Positions 1-5,615 of a stretch of 5,795 bases of DNA are shown piece after piece. Source of the DNA: Gammaproteobacteria bacterium (lineage in GTDB: Bacteria > Pseudomonadota > Gammaproteobacteria > Pseudomonadales > Azotimanducaceae_A). Under the pieces are notes generated by a model. That model ran no database searches. It was not told the origin of the DNA and saw only the letters and a list, made by a program, of their open reading frames with translations. Both the position numbers and the translations under genes were made by a program. Positions within the stretch are counted from its first letter, which is position 1. Every line of letters begins with the position of its first letter. Location: positions 1 to 5,795 of the forward strand of contig JAPOON010000085.1 of the NCBI GenBank assembly GCA_026713405.1, read 5' to 3'.

Positions 1-200
1 AGGGGCCGGGCTAGAGCGGAGGTCAGGGATTGGCCGGCCGCGGAGGATTCGGCTGGCCGCCGATACGTTCGGGATGCTGGTTGCGGTCGGCTGGTGGTTG
101 ACGGTGATTTCTATGGGGGGATTCTACCGTCTGGGCGGACGCTGGCAGGGAGTACCGTTCGGCTGGAAAATCTGCTTAACCATTGACAGGATACGGCCTT
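1..200. other. Left-edge region with no supported gene
   Basis: I find no reading frame with a convincing start, ribosome binding site and protein-like composition here. On the plus strand, a frame opening at 74 and running to 325 has no good Shine-Dalgarno sequence and overlaps the better supported minus-strand small gene. A perfect TTGACA hexamer lies at 183-188 (plus), but no -10-like hexamer sits 16-18 bases downstream, so I do not call a promoter. A 5-bp inverted repeat (49-53 with 59-63) is too short to interpret. The region could be an intergenic spacer or the end of a neighbouring locus beyond the window. Confidence 0.4.
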
Positions 201-344
201 CTATTTTCCGAGCAGGTCATCAACATGGTCGACTGGCAGGTTTTTGCGACGATTGCAGCGCCTCTCATCCTCCCGTTCTTCTTCGGACATCGCCTCCCAT
301 CGCTCCCGCTCACCTTTGGGGATAACGTCTCGCAGCTTGGTCAT
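201..344 (-). CDS. Small, highly charged hypothetical protein (47 aa)
   Basis: I do not recognise this protein. It starts with MTKLRDVIPKGERERW and ends with DHVDDLLGK. More than half of the residues are charged, with a Glu/Arg-rich middle (about residues 12-35, including SEEERED) that should form a helix. There is no signal peptide or membrane segment, and it has a single cysteine (about residue 31). The start at 344 is preferred because AAAAGGATG, a good purine-rich ribosome binding site, lies about 10 bases upstream. The frame stays open to an ATG at 467, but that extension has a different composition and crosses a tandem repeat, so it is probably non-coding. The gene follows the crotonase gene on the same strand after about 150 bases, so it could be co-transcribed or separate. 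A chance reading frame remains possible; the ribosome binding site and biased composition are the only support. Confidence 0.45.
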   Translation of the reverse strand: MTKLRDVIPKGERERWEAMSEEEREDERRCNRRKNLPVDHVDDLLGK

Positions 345-384
345 TGTTCTACATCCTTTTTTGCGCAGAATTTGTAACCCCTTG

Positions 385-408
385 CTGGCGAGTTGGCGAG
401 TTGGCGAG
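385..408. repeat. 8-bp tandem repeat, three copies
   Basis: The unit TTGGCGAG occurs at 393-400 and 401-408, and a copy with one mismatch (first base C) occurs at 385-392. It lies 41-64 bases upstream of the small gene's start on the minus strand, in a stretch more AT-rich than the flanking genes. A short perfect tandem array of this kind can arise by slippage. Because 8 is not a multiple of 3, copy changes would shift any frame reading through it, but the likely start of the small gene lies downstream of it, so the effect would be on the leader or promoter spacing. No function is claimed. Confidence 0.75.
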
Positions 409-469
409 ACAACGCTACTTCGGTTGATATTCTGGTGATAGGTGCTGGTACACAAATCAGTACACACGA

Positions 470-494
470 CGAAGCGGCTCGCCTCGAGACTTCG
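470..494 (-). other. Imperfect hairpin just past the crotonase stop codon
   Basis: Outer arms CGAAG (470-474) and CTTCG (490-494) enclose a second stem, CTCG (478-481) with CGAG (485-488), with a CCT loop and a 3-by-1 internal mismatch. It begins only a few bases after the TAA of the crotonase gene in the direction of transcription. No T-run follows on the minus strand, so it is not a standard intrinsic terminator. It could act as a 3'-end stabilising structure or a weak terminator, or be incidental. Confidence 0.3.
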
Positions 495-497
495 GAG

Positions 498-1301
498 TTA
501 TCTACCTTTAAACAAGGGGTTACGCTTCTCCATGAAGGCCATTACGCCTTCGATATGATCTTCGGTCTGGCTGCAGCGAATATGTGTCTCCGCCTCGCGA
601 TTCAGGCTGGTGGCAAAATCCGCGGTAGAGGCATGGGCCACGTTGGCCTTCATGTAGCGGTAGCTGACCAGCGGACCGGCGGCGATTCTCTCGGCGATTG
701 CCACGGACTCGGCCATCAGGCTGTCGTGGGGGTGGACGCGATTCACCATGCCGATGCGCAGGGCTTCTTCCGCTGAAATGATATCCGGCAGGAAAAATAG
801 CTCCTTGGCCTTGGCCTCGCCGAGCAGGCGTGTCATCTGCCAGGTCGTGCCGAAATCGCCGTCGTAACCGACGCGCGCGTAGGCGGTGCCGAAGCGGGCC
901 CTGTCCGACGCGATACGGAGATCGCAGGACAGCGCCAGGCCCAGCCCACCGCCGACAGCGACGCCGTTGACCACGGCGATCGTGGGCTTGGGAATGGCAT
1001 TCAGCAGCAGCGGAACCCGGTGCCAACGCTTGAGTGCATCGATCTGGGCCTCGAACGGGGTGCCCGGCGGCCCGAATTCCTCGCCGGCCTCCATGACCGC
1101 CACGTCGCCGCCGGCACAGAATGCGCGGCCCGCACCGGTGAGGATGACGGCGCCGACGCCCGAATCGTCTGCGAAGTCGCTCAACGCAAGGGCACATCGT
1201 TCCAGCATCGCCGCCGTCACCGCATTCATCTTGTCCGGGCGATTCAACGTGACGATCGCGACCTTGTTCTCGATACGGATCTCTAGATCCTGGTTGCTCA
1301 T
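498..1301 (-). CDS. Enoyl-CoA hydratase/isomerase (crotonase) family protein
   Basis: This 267-aa protein is a full-length crotonase-fold enzyme, expected to act in the cytoplasm on a CoA thioester. Seen in the sequence: N-terminal VAIVTLNRPDKMNAV (about 14-28), the oxyanion-hole segment AFCAGGD (60-66), KPTIAVVNG followed by VGGGLGLALSCD (105-127), and FGTAYARVGYDGDFG (137-151). Aligned to rat mitochondrial enoyl-CoA hydratase, the two catalytic glutamates are replaced: GGGCE becomes GGGLG (Gly121), and the PE position becomes Tyr141. Asp149 falls where PaaG-type isomerases and 4-chlorobenzoyl-CoA dehalogenase carry their catalytic Asp. I infer isomerase-like or other non-hydratase chemistry. 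The start at 1301 is chosen because AGCAGGAGA sits about 8 bases upstream; the frame remains open to 1469, but that would overlap the preceding gene. It follows the VanA-like oxygenase gene after 127 bases and is probably co-transcribed. The family call is firm; the substrate is unknown. Confidence 0.93.
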   Translation of the reverse strand: MSNQDLEIRIENKVAIVTLNRPDKMNAVTAAMLERCALALSDFADDSGVGAVILTGAGRAFCAGGDVAVMEAGEEFGPPGTPFEAQIDALKRWHRVPLLLNAIPKPTIAVVNGVAVGGGLGLALSCDLRIASDRARFGTAYARVGYDGDFGTTWQMTRLLGEAKAKELFFLPDIISAEEALRIGMVNRVHPHDSLMAESVAIAERIAAGPLVSYRYMKANVAHASTADFATSLNREAETHIRCSQTEDHIEGVMAFMEKRNPLFKGR

Positions 1302-1342
1302 CCCGGCGTCTCTCCTGCTTTCCAGTTGGTCCGACTCGGCCG

Positions 1343-1372
1343 GGCGCGCGGCACTCAACCGCAATTCGCGCC
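1343..1372 (-). other. Intercistronic hairpin between the oxygenase and crotonase genes
   Basis: On the minus strand GGCGC, a five-base bulge (GAATT), GCGG, a seven-base loop (TTGAGTG), CCGC and GCGCC form a nine-pair, all-GC stem. It sits between the stop of the Rieske gene (1429) and the start of the crotonase gene (1301). No T-run follows, so it is not a classical terminator. It may protect a processed mRNA end or moderate read-through between the two genes. In GC-rich DNA such stems can also occur by chance. Confidence 0.35.
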
Positions 1373-1428
1373 TGGCTACGGCCGCTCGCAGAATAGCACT
1401 GCGGATCGGTTCCCGTGCCTGTACGGAC

Positions 1429-2439
1429 TCAGCGGTCGGCAGTGTCGGCGCTGGCCAGAAGCTGGGCAAAGCGGCGCCGCCAGGCAGACGAAGCCTTGTC
1501 CGATCGGGTACTGACCACCCCGCGAGGCGTCAGCGGCAGGACACCGGGCACCTTCTCGAGCATCGCCTTGTCCTCCGCGCCGATCATCCGGTCGAAGGCG
1601 ATCACCTTCTCGGCGGAGACGGTGAAATCGTCGTTGCGCCAGACGACGAAGGTGAAATACGAAGTCAGGTCGTCGATCGGCGTGGTCAGCAGCAGGATGA
1701 TGTGGTTCAGGCCCGAGGTGTAGGCGATGGTGCTGCGCACGGTAAACGGCAGGTGATAGCCGGTGGTCATGGCACGGCTGACCGCACCCTCCCCCTGTCC
1801 GGACGCCAGGTTCGCCGCATCGGGATTGTCCGCCACGATGTCGTATGCGTAGCCATGGTATCCGCCGTCGAGTTCCTCCAGGGAGATGTCCGCGACGCGG
1901 GTTTGCTGATCGCTTCCGAACGTTCCCCGGTGTACCCAGGGAAAGTGCGAAATGTCCAGAAAGTTGTCGGTCATGCGGGTGGCCGAGGTGCGCCAGACCT
2001 CGACCGGATTGTTGATGCGCCGAAAGGACCCATCGTCTTCCTGCGCGATCGGGGGCAGGTCGCAGGCATCGCCGTCACCGAGGCAGATCCAGACCAGGCC
2101 GTAGCGAACGCGCGTGTCGATGCAGGACAGGTGGGCTGCATCCGGAATGGCAAATCCCGGATCGGCGGAGGGAATCCGCACACAGCGGCCGCCCGCTCCG
2201 AAGTTCCAGCCATGATAGGTGCAGCGCAGTACGCCATTGGCAACGCGGCCCGCGGATAGCGGCGCCTCCCGATGGGGGCAACGGTCGGGCGCGGCTATCA
2301 CGCGGCCGGCCGCATCCCGATAGATGACCACCGGTTCGTTGAGCAGCGTCCTGCCCAGGGGCCCCTGGTCGAGTTCAGGCTCCGAGGCCACCGCGTACCA
2401 GTGGTCTCGCAGGGCGCCGTTGTCGGAAAATACCGCCAT
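1429..2439 (-). CDS. Rieske [2Fe-2S] oxygenase, VanA/dicamba-monooxygenase-like
   Basis: This 336-aa protein is a complete terminal oxygenase of the group that includes vanillate O-demethylase (VanA) and dicamba monooxygenase. Such enzymes use electrons from a ferredoxin or reductase and O2 to demethylate or hydroxylate small, often aromatic, substrates in the cytoplasm. Seen: the N-terminal Rieske domain with CPH (Cys54, His56) and CTYHGW (Cys73, His76), spacing C-x-H-x16-C-x2-H; the mononuclear iron site DNFLDISHFPWVH with Asn159, Asp162, His165 and His170; and the C-terminal ED (Asp290), the likely third ligand. These match dicamba monooxygenase N154, D157, H160, H165 and D294. The C-terminal SDKASSAWRRRF segment is also typical of the group. 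The ATG at 2439 fits the usual family start just before the WYAVA segment, but no clear Shine-Dalgarno precedes it. It is divergent from another Rieske gene and upstream of the crotonase gene. No reductase partner is in the window. Substrate unknown. Confidence 0.93.
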   Translation of the reverse strand: MAVFSDNGALRDHWYAVASEPELDQGPLGRTLLNEPVVIYRDAAGRVIAAPDRCPHREAPLSAGRVANGVLRCTYHGWNFGAGGRCVRIPSADPGFAIPDAAHLSCIDTRVRYGLVWICLGDGDACDLPPIAQEDDGSFRRINNPVEVWRTSATRMTDNFLDISHFPWVHRGTFGSDQQTRVADISLEELDGGYHGYAYDIVADNPDAANLASGQGEGAVSRAMTTGYHLPFTVRSTIAYTSGLNHIILLLTTPIDDLTSYFTFVVWRNDDFTVSAEKVIAFDRMIGAEDKAMLEKVPGVLPLTPRGVVSTRSDKASSAWRRRFAQLLASADTADR

Positions 2440-2624
2440 CGAAATTTGCGTTCGAACCTGAACGGGTCGGACATTAGAGGCTCCGTTCGTCGCGTTCTTG
2501 CACGGAACCGCCCTTTTTCTTGACGCCCGCCCCTTCGGCGGCCAAGTTCCGGTGCGCTTGCGGATAAGAATATCGCCGCGTCATGCGCCTATGATCGAGC
2601 CTGGACATTGAGGCCCCTGGAGCC
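2440..2624. promoter_or_regulatory. Divergent intergenic region between two Rieske oxygenase genes
   Basis: This 185-bp spacer must hold the promoters of both transcription units unless they are read from further away. A 6-bp inverted repeat, GAACGG (2460-2465) with CCGTTC (2483-2488), has centres about 23 bases apart and could be a regulator half-site pair. On the minus strand TCTAAT (2473-2478) resembles a -10 box, but no good -35 is seen 17 bases away. On the plus strand TTGACG (2520-2525) resembles a -35 box, without a good -10. A small GC hairpin (2527-2541) and short dyads GATA/TATC (2563-2574) and TCAT/ATGA (2581-2594) are also present. None is strong enough to name an operator, and no regulator gene is nearby. 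Confidence 0.5.
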
Positions 2625-3818
2625 ATGCCTGCATCAATCCTGACCGATGCACTCTTCGATTCCTTCGCCAGTTCTGTCCTGCCGATAGAGCGGGCGGAGA
2701 CCCTGCCGCCGGTCTGCTATACGGACCCGCAGTTCTACGAATTCGAAAAAGAGGCGGTCTTCAACCACGAATGGCTCTGCGCAGGCCGCGAGTCACAGGT
2801 GAGCAGCCCCGGCGACTTTTTCACCACCGCCATCATCGGCGAGCCGCTGATCGTCGTCCGCGACCTTGACGGCGAACTGCGCGCCATGTCCGCCGTGTGC
2901 CAGCACCGTGCCATGCTGGTCGCGGAAGGCTGCGGCAACACCCGCCGCTTCGTCTGTCCGTACCACAAGTGGAGTTACCGCCTGGACGGGGCATTGTCGA
3001 ACTGTCCGGCAATGGACCGAACCGAAAATTTCGACAAGTCCGAAATCCGGCTGCCAACGCTCAAGGTGGAAACCTGGCTGGGTTTCATTTTCGTGAACTT
3101 CGACGCTGACGCACCGCCCCTGGCGCCCCGGCTGAAGTGCGTTGAATCAGCGATCGACCGTTACGATCTCATCAATGCCGAACTGGCCGGCGACCCGCAG
3201 ACCAGCGTGTTTCCCTGGAACTGGAAGGTGATGTTCGAGAACAACAACGACGGCTACCACGCCAATCGCCTGCACAGCGGGCCACTGCACGACTTCATTC
3301 CCAGTTCCCTGGCATCGTTTCCGCAATTGCCGGAAGACACTGCCGGGTACCTGCGCTACAACGGCACCCTGCATCCGGACGCCAGTTTCAACGCCACGCA
3401 GAAAGCCGTGCTGCCGATCTTCCCGAAGCTGACCAGTGAAGACCGAAACCAAGTGATCTTCGCCAACATTCCTCCGAGCCTGTCGCTGGTTCTCACCAGC
3501 GATATGGCCATCTACCTGGTGGTGCGCGCAACCGGGCCCGAATCCAATGAAATGGACGTCGGCGAACTGGTCGCCCCGGGCGCTGCCGAGGACCCCGGCT
3601 TCGTCCACCGCCTGGAGATGATCCGGGCAGCGGCCGGCATCATCATGGCCCAGGACCAGCACGTCGATGCACTGGTGCAGGTGGGCCTGCGCTCGCGATT
3701 CGCTTCCCGGGGCCGGTATTCCTGGCAGGAAGGCGCACAGATCGACCTGAACAACTGGCTGGTGCCCAGGTACCGTTCGTGCTGGCAACGCCTGCGCGCC
3801 GACGGGGTCGAACCATGA
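2625..3818 (+). CDS. Rieske [2Fe-2S] ring-hydroxylating oxygenase, alpha-subunit type
   Basis: This 397-aa protein is a complete terminal oxygenase of the ring-hydroxylating dioxygenase alpha-subunit family, a different branch from the VanA-like gene next door. Seen: Rieske ligands CQH (Cys92, His94) and CPYHKW (Cys111, His114), spacing C-x-H-x16-C-x2-H; the catalytic segment NWKVMFENNNDGYHANRLH with bridging Asp209, iron ligands His212 and His217; and QD (Asp344) in a helix followed by VQVGLRS and the GRYSWQEG segment, as expected for the third iron ligand and C-terminal fold. Asp209 is present, unlike carnitine oxygenase CntA, which has Glu there. No beta subunit gene follows, so it probably works as an alpha-only oligomer. 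The ATG at 2625 has only a weak ribosome binding site (GAGG about 11 bases upstream; GGAG too close). Its stop overlaps the start of the extradiol dioxygenase gene by four bases, implying a shared transcript and linked function. The substrate may be aromatic or a quaternary amine; context favours aromatic. Confidence 0.93.
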   Translation: MPASILTDALFDSFASSVLPIERAETLPPVCYTDPQFYEFEKEAVFNHEWLCAGRESQVSSPGDFFTTAIIGEPLIVVRDLDGELRAMSAVCQHRAMLVAEGCGNTRRFVCPYHKWSYRLDGALSNCPAMDRTENFDKSEIRLPTLKVETWLGFIFVNFDADAPPLAPRLKCVESAIDRYDLINAELAGDPQTSVFPWNWKVMFENNNDGYHANRLHSGPLHDFIPSSLASFPQLPEDTAGYLRYNGTLHPDASFNATQKAVLPIFPKLTSEDRNQVIFANIPPSLSLVLTSDMAIYLVVRATGPESNEMDVGELVAPGAAEDPGFVHRLEMIRAAAGIIMAQDQHVDALVQVGLRSRFASRGRYSWQEGAQIDLNNWLVPRYRSCWQRLRADGVEP

Positions 3819-4615
3819 CCCAGGCCGAAATGCCGGTGGCCTTCATAGGCCACGGTAGTCCCGTCAACGCCATCGAAGACAACGCCGCCACCCGGGCGTG
3901 GCACCGCATCGCCCGAAGCATCCGCAAGCCGGAAGCAATCCTTGCCATCTCGGCCCACTGGTGTACGCAAGGCTGCGCAGTAACCGCCATGGAGCGCCCG
4001 GAAACCATCCACGATTTCGGGCGCTCACTGCCCGCGGCCCTGTTCGACCTTCAGTACCCGGCACCAGGCGCTCCCGCCCTGGCCCGGCGCGTGCAGGAAC
4101 TGCTTGCCCCCCTCCCTGTGCTGGAGGACCGGTCCTGGGGCCTGGATCACGGGACCTGGAGCGTATTGATGAAGGCCTGGCCCGACGCGGACATTCCCGT
4201 GGCGCAGCTTGGCATGGATCTCGCCAGGCCCCTCGAGTGGCACTACGAACTCGGCAGGCGGCTACGCCCGCTACGCGGCGAGGGTGTACTGATCATCGGC
4301 AGCGGCAACATCGTGCACAACCTGCCCGCAATGAGCGGCCCTGCCGATGCGGCTCCGTACGGCTGGGCACAGCGCTTCAACGATTACATCAAGGACGGCA
4401 TCGCTCGAAACGACCCCGCGGCGGTCTGGGACTACCGGCGCTTCGGGCCCGAGGCCGCGCTGGCCGTTCCCGGCACCGATCACTTCTGTCCGCTTCTGTA
4501 CGTGTTGGGCGCCCGGAAGGAATCCGACCGCCTTCGTCTGGAGACGGACTACCTGGTGCACAAGGCACTGAGCATGACCAGCGTCCTGTTCGAAAGCGCG
4601 GCCAACACAGGCTGA
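3815..4615 (+). CDS. Extradiol ring-cleavage dioxygenase, DODA/YgiD (LigB-like) type
   Basis: This 266-aa protein belongs to the class III extradiol dioxygenase superfamily, in the group of plant 4,5-DOPA dioxygenase and E. coli YgiD, and is close to YgiD in length. Seen, numbering from the ATG at 3815: FIGHGSP (His13), ISAHW (His48), GLDHGTW (His112), GSGNIVHNL (His168) and GTDHFCP (His223). His13, His48, His168 and His223 match the metal-ligand positions annotated in YgiD; His112 is the conserved candidate acid-base residue. Members cleave catechol-type rings next to the hydroxyls, although many bacterial ones have no known physiological substrate. The start is set by the ATGA overlap with the Rieske gene stop, with GGGG at 3804-3807 as a weak ribosome binding site; an earlier in-frame start at 3779 would lie inside the Rieske gene and add residues not typical of the family. 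Translational coupling suggests it acts on the oxygenase product. No signal peptide; cytoplasmic. Confidence 0.92.
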   Translation: MTQAEMPVAFIGHGSPVNAIEDNAATRAWHRIARSIRKPEAILAISAHWCTQGCAVTAMERPETIHDFGRSLPAALFDLQYPAPGAPALARRVQELLAPLPVLEDRSWGLDHGTWSVLMKAWPDADIPVAQLGMDLARPLEWHYELGRRLRPLRGEGVLIIGSGNIVHNLPAMSGPADAAPYGWAQRFNDYIKDGIARNDPAAVWDYRRFGPEAALAVPGTDHFCPLLYVLGARKESDRLRLETDYLVHKALSMTSVLFESAANTG

Positions 4616-4650
4616 AGCGTGACTTCCGCCCATATACCTGGCGCGGTGAT

Positions 4651-4678
4651 GCTCGCCCGGTGAATAGCGGGCTAGAGC
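4651..4678. terminator. Terminator-like hairpin in the convergent gap
   Basis: GCTC-GCCCG (4651-4659) pairs with CGGGC (4668-4672) and GAGC (4675-4678), with a two-base TA bulge and an eight-base loop. It lies between the stops of the extradiol dioxygenase gene (4615) and ribF (4686), where a bidirectional terminator is expected. No T-run follows on either strand, so termination strength is uncertain and a Rho-dependent end is equally possible. Confidence 0.4.
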
Positions 4679-4685
4679 CGGCTAC

Positions 4686-5615
4686 TCAGTCCACCCCCAG
4701 CAATTCCCTGGTGATCCTGCAATCGATGCGCATCTGCCGGATGAGTTCTTCGACGCTCGCATAACGCGCTTCGCCGCGTATCTTCCTGACCGGCCGCACC
4801 CGAAGCGACTCGCCGTAAATGTCCCTGTCGAAATCGAGAATGTGCGCTTCCACCTGCCCCACGGCCAATTCGAACATGGGCCGGATGCCGATATTCGTAG
4901 CTGCCGGACGCCACGCTTCCTCCCCCTCAACCCGTGCCCAGGCCGCATAGACCCCGTAGGCGGGATGCAGCGTTTCGCCGAGTTCCACGTTGGCGGTGGG
5001 AAAACCCAGGGTATGGCCGCGCCGGTTGCCGGTCACGACCTCGCCCTCCACTTCCCAATCCCAACCCAGGAGCCTGTTGGCGGTTGCCAGGTCCCCATGC
5101 CGGAGCGCAACCCGAACCCGGCTGGACGAAAAGGCCCGGTGTTCCCGGTCGGCAAGTTCCTCCACGACGGTTACGGGGTAGCCCGCCTCGCGCAGCGTAT
5201 CCGCCGTGCCCGTGCGCAACTGGCCGAACCGGAAGTCGTAGCCCACCACTACATGAGACGGTTGGATACCGCCGTCCAGTACGTTGGCGATAAAGCCTTC
5301 CGCCGACTGGCTGGCGAAATCCCAGTCGAATCGCAGCGAAAAGAGGACATCGACTCCCAGGGTTTCCAGGAGGCGCCGTTCAACCTGCGGCGGGGTAATG
5401 CAGAAGGGCGGATCGTCCGGGCGAAACAGGCGCCTTGGATGCGGTTCGAAGGTCATGACGCCCAGGGGGGTGCCGCCGGCCTCCGCGACCGACCGCGCCA
5501 CGTCCAGCAGCTTGCGGTGACCCCGGTGCACGCCATCGAAATTGCCGATGCAGAGCACGCAGCGGGTTCCGCCCGCCTGTTCCAGATTCCGGTAGACATC
5601 CATGAAGCGCGACAT
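4686..5615 (-). CDS. ribF: Bifunctional riboflavin kinase/FAD synthetase
   Basis: RibF converts riboflavin to FMN (kinase activity) and FMN to FAD (adenylyltransferase activity) in the cytoplasm. The 309-aa reading is close to the E. coli protein in length. Seen: the N-terminal FAD synthetase domain with IGNFDGVHRGH (about 23-33, an HxGH nucleotidyltransferase motif), FEPHP (about 56-60), GYDFRFG (125-131) and SSSRVR (163-168); then the riboflavin kinase domain with RRGHTLGFPTAN (about 198-209), PAYGVYA (about 218-224), ATNIGIRP (about 239-246) and EAHILDFD (about 256-263). All are in the expected order. The start is uncertain: ATG at 5615 gives the E. coli-like spacing to the GNFDG motif, ATG at 5603 is also plausible, and a TTG at 5642 would extend it. 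None has a strong ribosome binding site. It converges on the oxygenase pair and is probably unrelated to it. The ileS-lspA genes that often follow ribF in Gammaproteobacteria are absent here. Confidence 0.96.
   Translation of the reverse strand: MSRFMDVYRNLEQAGGTRCVLCIGNFDGVHRGHRKLLDVARSVAEAGGTPLGVMTFEPHPRRLFRPDDPPFCITPPQVERRLLETLGVDVLFSLRFDWDFASQSAEGFIANVLDGGIQPSHVVVGYDFRFGQLRTGTADTLREAGYPVTVVEELADREHRAFSSSRVRVALRHGDLATANRLLGWDWEVEGEVVTGNRRGHTLGFPTANVELGETLHPAYGVYAAWARVEGEEAWRPAATNIGIRPMFELAVGQVEAHILDFDRDIYGESLRVRPVRKIRGEARYASVEELIRQMRIDCRITRELLGVD

Noticed and set aside
183..188. Perfect TTGACA hexamer on the plus strand
   Set aside because: No -10-like hexamer at 16-18 bases and no plus-strand gene follows.
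1302..1469. 56-residue N-terminal extension of the crotonase to a start at 1469
   Set aside because: It would overlap the preceding gene, has Arg/Ala-rich non-family sequence, and a good ribosome binding site precedes the internal ATG at 1301.
886..2259. Long plus-strand open frame (457 codons) antisense to the crotonase and VanA-like genes
   Set aside because: The minus-strand frames carry complete catalytic motifs of known families over the same bases; the plus frame spans two unrelated genes and their gap and shows no recognisable domain. Long antisense frames are common in GC-rich DNA.
3147..3788. Minus-strand frame (213 codons) antisense to the Rieske alpha-subunit gene
   Set aside because: It lies wholly inside a gene with intact Rieske and mononuclear iron motifs and shows no domain of its own.
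2625..3818. Possibility that the alpha-type Rieske gene is a carnitine oxygenase (CntA)
   Set aside because: The bridging position is Asp209, not the Glu diagnostic of CntA, and the neighbour is a ring-cleavage enzyme, not a CntB reductase.
7..4678. An 11-base direct repeat, CGGGCTAGAGC, at 7-17 and 4668-4678, bracketing the oxygenase genes
   Set aside because: In a window of this size a few 11-base matches are expected by chance, the second copy is part of the convergent-gap hairpin, and no integrase or transposase is present. Not taken as attachment sites or target duplications.
3898..4764. Plus-strand frame (288 codons) overlapping the extradiol dioxygenase gene and running into ribF
   Set aside because: Its product is Arg/Pro-rich, as expected of an out-of-frame GC-rich reading, and the extradiol dioxygenase frame has all five conserved histidines.
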